Assembly (NCBI GenBank): GCA_017614345.1 | Contig: JAGACB010000138.1 | Coordinates: 1-34,160, forward strand | Direction: 5' to 3' | From: Lachnospiraceae bacterium | Lineage (GTDB): Bacteria > Bacillota > Clostridia > Lachnospirales > Lachnospiraceae | Length of the DNA: 34,160 nucleotides | Part shown: in pieces, positions 1 to 5,729 of the stretch | Numbering within the stretch: position 1 is the first letter of the stretch | Layout: each line of letters opens with the position of its first letter | Notes under the pieces: generated by a model | What the model was told of the DNA's origin: nothing | Database searches by the model: none | What the model saw: only the letters and a program-made list of their open reading frames with translations | Made by a program: the position numbers and the translations under genes

Positions 1-114
1 GTAAGAACTCTTCAACAGTGGGAGCAGGGGATAAGCGCCCCTCCGGAGTATTTGGTCAGAATGATGGCGTATATTATGCTGCTCGAAGAGAGGTTTGAGA
101 ATACAGATTCATAA
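1..114 (+). CDS. C-terminal end of a small helix-turn-helix protein (partial)
   Basis: Frame 1 is open from the first base to a TAA at 112-114, giving a 37-residue tail that contains QQWEQGISAPPEYLVRMM. That pattern (a recognition-helix end, then W-E-x-G, then P-P-E-Y) is typical of short XRE-like HTH proteins in Clostridia, often partners of a toxin or nuclease. The start lies outside the window, so neither length nor partner can be judged. It ends 61 bases before the nuclease-like gene at 176 on the same strand. Assignment rests on motif recognition only. Confidence 0.6.
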   Translation, partial: VRTLQQWEQGISAPPEYLVRMMAYIMLLEERFENTDS

Positions 115-175
115 GTGACTTTGGTGCCATAATGTCACAGCAATTTGGATCATATAGAACAAGAGGAGTATCGTT

Positions 176-1393
176 ATGGATAAAGTGCCGACTAATAAAA
201 GGGGGCTTGTAACGTCGCAGGATGTGAGCCTGGATAAAGAATATATCGAATGGATACATGAGTTAAAATCAAGATTTCGAAATTCTCAGATTAAAGCTGC
301 TGTCAAAGTGAATTCAGAACAACTGCTGTTCAACTGGCAACTAGGAAGGGATTTAGTTGTTCGAAAAGCCGAGGAAAAATGGGGAACGGGGATTGTTAAT
401 CAAGTCAGTCTTGATCTTCAGGCGGAATTTCCGGAAGCGAAGGGGTTTTCTGCAAGAAATTTATGGAATATGAAAAAATGGTATCTATTCTATGCTGAAA
501 ACGATGGTGTATCAGATATACTTCAGACCTTTAATTCGCTCATCAATACTGAAAGTGAAAAACTGCAACAAGTTGCTGCAGAAATACATGAAAAGCCGGA
601 CAGGCAAAAACTGAAACAAGTTGTTGCAGAAATTCCGTTCCCCGCAGGATTTAGTTTTGTGCCTTGGGGGCATCATTGTTTGATAATAACGAAATGTAAG
701 GAAGTAGATGAAGCTCTCTATTATCTCCGTCGTACGATCGAAATAGGGCTTAGTCGTAGTGCCCTGGATGATTGCATTCGGGCTGATTTATACCATACAT
801 CGGGAGCGGCGGTTACCAATTTTGCAGAAAAACTTCCTCCTGTTCAAGGTGCGCTAGCGAAAGAAATCTTAAAAAGCAATTATGATCTTGGATTTGTCAG
901 TCTTCCAGATGGTTTTGATGAAGATGCTTTAGAAGGTGTGTTAGAGCAGCGTATGACGCGATTCCTGTTGGAGCTCGGCGAGGGCTGGGCATTTGTGGGA
1001 CGACAGAAGGAAATTATTATTGCCGGAAAGACGAGGAAGATTGATCTGCTGTTTTATCATATTTACCTTCGATGTTATGTGGTTTTGGAGCTTAAGGTTA
1101 AACCATTTGACCCTGAGTTTGCGGGAAAACTCAACTTCTATGTGAATGCGGTTAACGAATTTGTAAAGCGGGATAGCGATAATCCTTCAATCGGACTCCT
1201 GATCTGCAAGGATATGGATCGCACGGAGGTACAACTCGCATTTCAGGGAATAACCACTCCTATGGGAGTAGCAACATATGACAATGTGAAAATCAAGGAG
1301 ATACAGGAGCACCTTCCCACAGCAGAGCAGATACAGCGGCAGATTGCTTTGGCAGAAGAAGAATACAAAATGCAGCTTGCGAAGAAAGAATAG
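176..1393 (+). CDS. DUF1016/YhcG-type PDDEXK nuclease domain protein
   Basis: A 405-residue protein with an N-terminal DUF1016-like half (about residues 20-110, including LFNWQLGRDLV and FSARNLWNMKKWY), the hallmark PWGHH near residue 165, and a C-terminal PDDEXK-like domain. In the latter, KIDLLFYH followed by CYVVLELKV supplies the D...ExK catalytic signature. Members are predicted DNA nucleases found in defence islands and beside HTH or RhuM genes, as here; a precise role is not established for this copy. The ATG at 176 follows AAGAGGAG at good spacing. The linker around residues 128-152 contains a duplicated KL(Q/K)QV(A/V)AEI unit. Length is slightly above the usual 340-380 because of that insert. 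Downstream the reading frame dissolves into short fragments. Confidence 0.88.
   Translation: MDKVPTNKRGLVTSQDVSLDKEYIEWIHELKSRFRNSQIKAAVKVNSEQLLFNWQLGRDLVVRKAEEKWGTGIVNQVSLDLQAEFPEAKGFSARNLWNMKKWYLFYAENDGVSDILQTFNSLINTESEKLQQVAAEIHEKPDRQKLKQVVAEIPFPAGFSFVPWGHHCLIITKCKEVDEALYYLRRTIEIGLSRSALDDCIRADLYHTSGAAVTNFAEKLPPVQGALAKEILKSNYDLGFVSLPDGFDEDALEGVLEQRMTRFLLELGEGWAFVGRQKEIIIAGKTRKIDLLFYHIYLRCYVVLELKVKPFDPEFAGKLNFYVNAVNEFVKRDSDNPSIGLLICKDMDRTEVQLAFQGITTPMGVATYDNVKIKEIQEHLPTAEQIQRQIALAEEEYKMQLAKKE
558..633 (+). repeat. Near-perfect 28-bp direct repeat inside the DUF1016 gene
   Basis: Units at 558-585 and 606-633 differ at two of 28 bases and sit 48 bp apart, so they stay in frame and encode two copies of KLxQVxAEI. 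The repeat lies in the linker between the N-terminal domain and the nuclease half. Confidence 0.8.
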
Positions 1394-1584
1394 TAGATTA
1401 TGGCAGAAAAGAATATTGATTCGGAGATTAATAAACTCTACGACATCTGAATCGCATTAATTGGAGAGGGGTAGTTGGAAGATAAAGATTTAGGAGAAAG
1501 ACATTTTTTATCGATTGGAAATAGTATTCACGGCATTTGATTAGTGATTGTCATCTGATAAAAGCAATGCAAAAGGAGTATCGA

Positions 1585-2046
1585 ATGAACAGAATTAAAA
1601 AAGCAATTTTACTGCTTGGACTTGTGATGGTATGTGTAGCCTCTTTATGTGGTTGCAAAGGAAAGAATCTGCCACAGGTGTCCGGTCCAATCACGGACCT
1701 TACGGCGGTTCCGAAGTTGTTTCCCTCATTAAACGGTGTCTCTGACTTTGAGGCAGAGCAACTGAAATGGGGCGGGGATGACCGGACGGGCGTCCCGGGA
1801 CCGGAACATTATGAGTACCATGGATACATTGTCCTTTCGGAGGAAGCGGCTGCCGAATATTGGGATCGGTACGATTTCGTTACTCCTTCTTCGACCGTCA
1901 GCGTTTCGTTTGAGGTACTGAGTGACCGGGGAGGAAACTGGAAATACTCGAAAGACTTTGCGGATAATATCATGGATAAGAGTCTGACCGGTGATGTCTG
2001 GATGGACGGAAACACGTTGCTTTTCAATCTGCAGACAAAACAGTGA
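1585..2046 (+). CDS. Small secreted lipoprotein of unknown function
   Basis: The product is 153 residues from the ATG at 1585, which follows AAAGGAGTATCGA; an upstream in-frame ATG at 1537 lacks a ribosome binding site. Residues 1-24 are a lipoprotein signal peptide: KK near the start, a hydrophobic stretch, then the lipobox SLCGC with the lipidated cysteine at 24. The mature part is soluble-looking, with W, Y and D rich segments and no domain I recognise. It stands alone between degraded sequences. Surface attachment is well supported; a function is not. Confidence 0.75.
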   Translation: MNRIKKAILLLGLVMVCVASLCGCKGKNLPQVSGPITDLTAVPKLFPSLNGVSDFEAEQLKWGGDDRTGVPGPEHYEYHGYIVLSEEAAAEYWDRYDFVTPSSTVSVSFEVLSDRGGNWKYSKDFADNIMDKSLTGDVWMDGNTLLFNLQTKQ

Positions 2047-2047
2047 C

Positions 2048-2265
2048 ATCAATACTTTTCCGGCAGAACGGAATGCTGTCGGAAACTGGTGGAAGAGGGC
2101 TATCGCTTACAAGGATGACACAAAAATGAAAAGGGTTACAGAGGATAGAAGCCTATGAAATTATTATCTGATAGTACGAACGTTTGGGATTTGATGTATG
2201 ACCAATACGGTTTTTGTCCTGATTATACGAAAGAATCATATAGCTGGAATTGCCCCGAGGAATGA
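2048..2265 (+). pseudogene. Possible decayed small genes between the lipoprotein and 2318
   Basis: The 271 bases after the lipoprotein gene contain no full gene. One frame from about 2048 to the TGA at 2156-2158 reads like the tail of a protein (…AVGNWWKRAIAYKDDTK…) but has no start. A 36-codon ORF (2155-2265, starting MKLLSDSTNVWDLMYDQYG) overlaps its stop as ATGA, the arrangement expected in a translationally coupled pair. I read this as the remains of two neighbouring genes, but short chance ORFs cannot be excluded. Confidence 0.3.
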
Positions 2266-2317
2266 TGCGGGTTCGAGTCTTGTCTTCCGTTTAATTTTTT
2301 GGAATAGAGGGTGAATT

Positions 2318-2659
2318 ATGGCGATAAAATACATGTTTAATCGAGATCAAGTCGGTGATATAAAAGAGATAGCAGATGAGTTGACTGCTAAACTGATAAT
2401 AATCAGAGCAAACTTGGTTTATGATGAGAAAATCGGCGACCATACGCAACTACTTTGGTATGAAAAGTATTATATGAGAGGTAAGGGGACCGTATTGCTT
2501 TCAGTGACTATAACACAGGAATCGAACCGACAAATAGTTATTCTCGTAGGCGGTGGAGGTGGAAAAGGATTGTTGGAAGATACTGTATATGGAAGCGTGG
2601 ATGACTTAATCGGTACAGCAAGAACGATTCTGATTAAGCAGGGGTTCGTTCAATACTGA
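2318..2659 (+). CDS. Small DUF6054-like protein
   Basis: A 113-residue soluble protein, ATG at 2318 after GAGGGTGAATT. The middle segment (YEKYYMRGKGTVLLSVTI) followed by a glycine-rich turn (GGGGGKG) and a C-terminal helix resembles DUF6054, a family of about 110 residues in Clostridia with a W/Y-E-R/K-Y-x-Y-x-x-G core. No catalytic motif is visible. It is a free-standing gene in the accessory patch. Family assignment is tentative and the function unknown. Confidence 0.6.
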   Translation: MAIKYMFNRDQVGDIKEIADELTAKLIIIRANLVYDEKIGDHTQLLWYEKYYMRGKGTVLLSVTITQESNRQIVILVGGGGGKGLLEDTVYGSVDDLIGTARTILIKQGFVQY

Positions 2660-2741
2660 GAACTTTGATAATCGATTTTTCAGTTTGGCTGGCATGTATT
2701 GTAATGGAAAAGAAAAGATCTTCGATGGGGGACAGGAATAG

Positions 2742-3203
2742 ATGGAAAAAGATAATGAAATCGTTCTGTTCGAGACAGAGGACAAGGAAATAACACTTAG
2801 TGTTCCGATTGAGCAGGATACAGTGTGGCTGACACAGGCACAGATGACAGAATTGTTTGGAAGAAATGTGTCTACAATCTCTAGGCATATCTCGAGCATT
2901 TTTGATTCAAAAGAGGTGGATGAGGAAAGCAATTTGCATTTTTTGCAAATTGCTCATTCAGACAAGCCGGTAGCATATTATTCTCTTGATGTGATCATCT
3001 CCGTCGGCTATCGCATAAAATCCCGGCGTGGCATTGAATTCCGCCGTTGGGCAAATAAAGTCCTGAAGGATTATATCATCCGAGGTTACGCCGTGAATGA
3101 TAAGCGGTTGGAAGCATTACAAAAGACAGTAGAGGTTCAGTCGAGGATTATTTCTTCTGTACTTGAGCTGGATGGATCGGAAGTGCTTCAGGCTGCTATG
3201 TAG
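2742..3203 (+). CDS. RhuM-like protein, C-terminally truncated
   Basis: 153 residues matching the N-terminal half of the RhuM (virulence RhuM/Fic-associated) family: VWLTQAQMTELFGRNVSTIS is the HTH-like segment, followed by YYSLDVIISVGYRIKSRRGI and FRRWANKVLKDYIIRGYAVN, the family's most conserved block. Full-length members are about 330 residues; here the frame stops at TAG 3201-3203, shortly after the coiled linker. The ATG at 2742 is preceded by GGGGGACAGG. RhuM genes are common next to DUF1016 and HTH genes in Clostridia. The loss of the C-terminal half makes it probably non-functional, or reduced to a DNA-binding piece. Confidence 0.8.
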   Translation: MEKDNEIVLFETEDKEITLSVPIEQDTVWLTQAQMTELFGRNVSTISRHISSIFDSKEVDEESNLHFLQIAHSDKPVAYYSLDVIISVGYRIKSRRGIEFRRWANKVLKDYIIRGYAVNDKRLEALQKTVEVQSRIISSVLELDGSEVLQAAM

Positions 3204-3204
3204 C

Positions 3205-3233
3205 AGAATTTGGATTCTCTATAGTAATCACAG
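3205..3233 (+). repeat. Imperfect 29-bp repeat, copy 1
   Basis: This stretch and 4200-4228 match at 25 of 29 positions; the shared core is ATTCTCTATAG followed by AATCACAG. Copy 1 lies directly upstream of the GNAT stub and copy 2 directly upstream of the membrane protein gene at 4242. It could be a shared promoter/leader element or a scar of duplication. Confidence 0.6.
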
Positions 3234-3257
3234 ATATGAAAAGCAAGAGGTATAGAC

Positions 3258-3446
3258 ATGCAGAGTATTGAAATCCGACAGATGACGCGTGAAGATATTC
3301 CCGCTATCTGCAAAGCAGATCACGATGAAACGGAATCATTTGTCAGTTACCTGAACAGGCAGCTTGATTTTCAGGAAAACGGGGAGTGTTCCGCTTTAGT
3401 GGCACTTTACGAAATTCAGGTTGCTCTGTCTTGTGAAGGAATTTGA
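3258..3446 (+). pseudogene. N-terminal stub of a GNAT acetyltransferase
   Basis: The first ~48 of 62 residues (MQSIEIRQMTREDIPAICKA … ECSALVALYE) match the opening strand and helix of GNAT N-acetyltransferases, after which the sequence becomes unrelated and stops at 3446. The acetyl-CoA binding motif (Q/RxxGxG/A) and the rest of the ~150-residue fold are absent, so it cannot be an active enzyme. A good ribosome binding site (AGAGG) precedes the ATG. It looks like an internal deletion or fusion junction near 3410, consistent with decay of this patch. Confidence 0.7.
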
Positions 3447-3457
3447 GGAGGAAAAAA

Positions 3458-4114
3458 ATGACAAGAGAAGATAACATCGCGTTCATGAAGGATTTTTTTG
3501 AAAAGTATTATGAACAACTCAGAAACGAAGACGAAGTTCTTGTGGCAGGAGTGAAGATTCCGGAGGAAATGGTAGATCATGACCTTCAGGCAGACTGGAA
3601 GGTATGGAAGCTGATCCCTTCTACCGTAACCGAGGCGGATCTTTCGGCATTGGAAGAACGTCTGCACATAAAGCTTCCGGAATGCCTTCGTGTTTTTCTT
3701 TCCGTGTATCATCACCGCTTTGACGGACCTGTGGGGAGAAATGAAATAGATGCCCCTTTTGAATCTTTCGAACGAACATATACCCACAATCTGGCCGAAA
3801 ACGGATATCTTCCCTTCGGCTGGGACTCGGAGGGCTATTACATCCGTTGTATCGATCTGACCAATATGCCGGATGAAGATCATTGTCCTGTGGTTCAGGT
3901 GGATCACGAACCCTTCTTTGATCTTCAGTATGAGCATTCCGAACGAGGTGAGATCGTTCCGAAAGAGGAACTTGAGCCTTTGATCGAAGAAGTTTCGGAG
4001 AATTTCTACGAATACCTGAATGCGATTCTTTCAGGGGAATTGGATGCTTACGACGAGGACGAAGACTTCGATGATGAAGACTTTGATGACGATGATGACT
4101 TCGACGAATTATGA
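3458..4114 (+). CDS. SMI1/KNR4 (SUKH superfamily) protein with acidic tail
   Basis: A 218-residue protein from the ATG at 3458, which follows GAGGAGGAAAAAA; an upstream in-frame TTG at 3443 overlaps that ribosome binding site and is rejected. About residues 45-185 carry the SUKH pattern: TEADLSALEERLHIKLPECL (the helix with conserved I-x-L-P), FLSVYHHRFDGP, LPFGWDSEGYYIRC and VVQVDHE. The last ~30 residues are almost entirely Asp/Glu with Phe. SUKH proteins are frequently immunity proteins against polymorphic toxins, but many are orphan cytoplasmic proteins; no toxin gene is visible here. Confidence 0.85.
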   Translation: MTREDNIAFMKDFFEKYYEQLRNEDEVLVAGVKIPEEMVDHDLQADWKVWKLIPSTVTEADLSALEERLHIKLPECLRVFLSVYHHRFDGPVGRNEIDAPFESFERTYTHNLAENGYLPFGWDSEGYYIRCIDLTNMPDEDHCPVVQVDHEPFFDLQYEHSERGEIVPKEELEPLIEEVSENFYEYLNAILSGELDAYDEDEDFDDEDFDDDDDFDEL

Positions 4115-4120
4115 TGGAAG

Positions 4121-4126
4121 TATAAT
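4121..4126 (+). promoter_or_regulatory. Candidate -10 box upstream of the 4242 gene
   Basis: A perfect TATAAT immediately after the SUKH stop codon. No convincing -35 box at 17 bp; it could drive the gene at 4242 through a leader that contains the palindrome at 4153-4177. Confidence 0.35.
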
Positions 4127-4152
4127 GCCTTAAAAGAAGAACTTAACACCTC

Positions 4153-4177
4153 AACTGTCGCTAAAATTGCGACAGTT
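4153..4177. promoter_or_regulatory. Perfect 9-bp inverted repeat (operator or hairpin)
   Basis: AACTGTCGC, a 7-base A/T loop, then GCGACAGTT. There is no T-run after it, so it is not a standard terminator. Its position between a TATAAT and the next gene fits an operator or a leader hairpin. Confidence 0.5.
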
Positions 4178-4199
4178 CAAAACAAAGGCGGTAGGTATC

Positions 4200-4228
4200 A
4201 GAATTCATATTCTCTATAGAAATCACAG
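4200..4228 (+). repeat. Imperfect 29-bp repeat, copy 2
   Basis: Second copy of the element at 3205-3233, ending at the ribosome binding site of the gene at 4242. The four differences are in the first variable triplet and one base in the middle. Confidence 0.6.
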
Positions 4229-4241
4229 GAGGAGTTATTTC

Positions 4242-5360
4242 ATGTCTGTTGATCTGGTAAGGTTTGAAGGCGAGAGAAATGAGATCGCCGAAAGATTAAA
4301 TGAATCTCTTCCTGCGGTGGAAGGAGTGAACTGCTCCGAGCTTTCAGAGAAGGAAGTGGTGGCTTTGGCGCTTCAGCTGGAAACGCTGAAGATTGAGATG
4401 ATGGAATGGAAGGAAGCACTGGAACAGGATAAGCCGGAGGAGTTTCGACCGAAAAGAAATCCGGCAAAGCCTGCATATCCCTCCAAGCCGCATCATCCTG
4501 AGAAACCGAAAACCGAAGGCGAGCAGAGGGCGGCAGTCCATTTCATTTTCCTGTTCCTGGGGATTGTTTTGGCCCTTTTTCTGATCCCTTTCGGGATCAT
4601 TTTCGGATGGCTGATCGGATGGGGCCTCGGTACGTACATTTGCCAATTGATCGCGGATCTTTCGGGAGGTGCTTTCGCTACCCCTCGGATGTTCGTGGCC
4701 CTGATCGGTGCGTTTCTCGGTCTGCTGATTCCCATCGTTTTGGCCGTTCTGGCGGTTCATATTCCGAACACTTTATACAAAAAGGCGAAAAAGAGTCCTC
4801 CCGGTCCTGAGGTTCAGGCTCAGATCAATGAGTGGGAGAGAGGTTGTGCGAAGCGTGAGAAGGCATATCGGGAGGAATGTGCCGAGATCGACCGGCAATA
4901 TGAGGCTATGTGCGAAGAGGTCCGAAAGGAAAATGAAACCGCCGAAGCCGAATATCGGAACATGCTGAATTCGTACGAGCAGAAGAAGGCTGAGTATCTG
5001 AGGCTCCTTGACAGTTCTGTCCCTGCGGTGTCTTCGGCACTGGAGAAGCTTTACCGGGAGTCGCTCATGATCCCGAGCAAGTATTACGGAAACACAGATG
5101 CCCTGCAGCATGTGTTTGAGATCCTCTGCACTTCTCAGTACACTCTGAAGGAAGCGTTGAATGACTACGAGCTGACGATCCAGCATGAACTAGATGAGCG
5201 GCTCCTTCGGGCTCAGCAGGAGCAGAACGCTCTGCTTGATGAGCAGAATGATCTGATCGACCGCCAAAACGAAATTGCCAGAAGGGCACGGCGGGATGCC
5301 AATATCCATGCGGTGATCGGGCATATTCAACGCTATAAAGCAAATAAATCGGACAATTGA
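4242..5360 (+). CDS. Two-helix membrane protein with proline-rich linker and coiled-coil tail
   Basis: 372 residues from the ATG at 4242, preceded by AGGAGGAG. Order of parts: an N-terminal charged helix (1-65), a proline/lysine-rich linker (KPAYPSKPHHPEKP, about 80-95), hydrophobic segments at about 103-130 and 145-178 that should form membrane helices, then a long charged, Glu/Arg/Gln-rich region (about 185-372) that is largely helical and probably coiled-coil, ending with repeated EQN/DRQNEIARRAR. No known domain is recognised. Both ends should face the same side, probably the cytoplasm. It is monocistronic, with a hairpin array behind it. Confidence 0.7.
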   Translation: MSVDLVRFEGERNEIAERLNESLPAVEGVNCSELSEKEVVALALQLETLKIEMMEWKEALEQDKPEEFRPKRNPAKPAYPSKPHHPEKPKTEGEQRAAVHFIFLFLGIVLALFLIPFGIIFGWLIGWGLGTYICQLIADLSGGAFATPRMFVALIGAFLGLLIPIVLAVLAVHIPNTLYKKAKKSPPGPEVQAQINEWERGCAKREKAYREECAEIDRQYEAMCEEVRKENETAEAEYRNMLNSYEQKKAEYLRLLDSSVPAVSSALEKLYRESLMIPSKYYGNTDALQHVFEILCTSQYTLKEALNDYELTIQHELDERLLRAQQEQNALLDEQNDLIDRQNEIARRARRDANIHAVIGHIQRYKANKSDN

Positions 5361-5368
5361 TAATAAGC

Positions 5369-5409
5369 TCAGCTAAGAAAGAGGCCTGTTTCCCCTGTTT
5401 CTTAGCTGA
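5369..5409. repeat. Hairpin 1 of a four-member array
   Basis: Twelve-bp perfect stem TCAGCTAAGAAA / TTTCTTAGCTGA around a 17-base loop. It lies 8 bases after the stop of the membrane protein gene and may act as its terminator. Confidence 0.75.
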
Positions 5410-5443
5410 TTTGCGTAGTTATGCCTGTATTCTTGAGATACAC

Positions 5444-5480
5444 AGCTAAGAAAATGGACAGTATCCTTTGTTTCTTAGCC
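5444..5480. repeat. Hairpin 2 of a four-member array
   Basis: Nine-bp stem GCTAAGAAA / TTTCTTAGC at 5445-5453 and 5471-5479, the least perfect copy. It starts about 74 bp after the start of copy 1. Confidence 0.7.
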
Positions 5481-5515
5481 GAGAAGGGGATAAATATTGC
5501 TTTGAGAAAACAATA

Positions 5516-5554
5516 CGGCTAAGAAAAGGGTTTATTTGTTCCTTTTCTTAGCCG
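5516..5554. repeat. Hairpin 3 of a four-member array
   Basis: Fourteen-bp perfect stem CGGCTAAGAAAAGG / CCTTTTCTTAGCCG with an 11-base loop, the strongest copy. It begins about 72 bp after copy 2. Confidence 0.8.
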
Positions 5555-5587
5555 CTTTGCGTAATTATGCCCAAATTTAGAGATCTT

Positions 5588-5626
5588 CGGCTAAGAAAGA
5601 AGCCTTTTTCTCCTGTTTCTTAGCCG
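5588..5626. repeat. Hairpin 4 of a four-member array
   Basis: Eleven-bp perfect stem CGGCTAAGAAA / TTTCTTAGCCG, 72 bp after copy 3. Its right arm is also the start of the first 42-bp tandem unit. Confidence 0.75.
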
Positions 5627-5720
5627 TCTTGTGTTTCGATTATATTACCTTCTTTGTATCCTTAGCCGTCTTGTGTTTCGATTATATTACCTTCTTTGTA
5701 TCCTTAGCCGCTTTGTGTTT
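5619..5720. repeat. 42-bp perfect tandem repeat plus partial third unit
   Basis: Units 5619-5660 and 5661-5702 are identical, each beginning CTTAGCCGTCTTGTG; a degenerate third start runs 5703-5720. Every unit begins with the right arm of the neighbouring hairpin family, so the array probably grew from hairpin 4. The array ends just at the stop codon of the minus-strand GGDEF gene (5730). Nothing else is visible in the 369-base gap 5361-5729. Confidence 0.85.
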
Positions 5721-5729
5721 CTTGCTTAA

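Noticed and set aside
1400-1450. A 16-codon ORF (MAEKNIDSEINKLYDI) right after the DUF1016 gene
   Set aside because: Too short to assign and without a ribosome binding site; it may be the remains of a following gene but nothing supports a product.
2262-2291. GCGGGTTCGAGTC resembles a tRNA T-arm, as in an attachment site or tRNA fragment
   Set aside because: Only the T-loop-like part matches; the stem needs several G-U pairs, and no D-arm, anticodon arm or acceptor partner is visible upstream. There is no integrase in the window. Too short to call.
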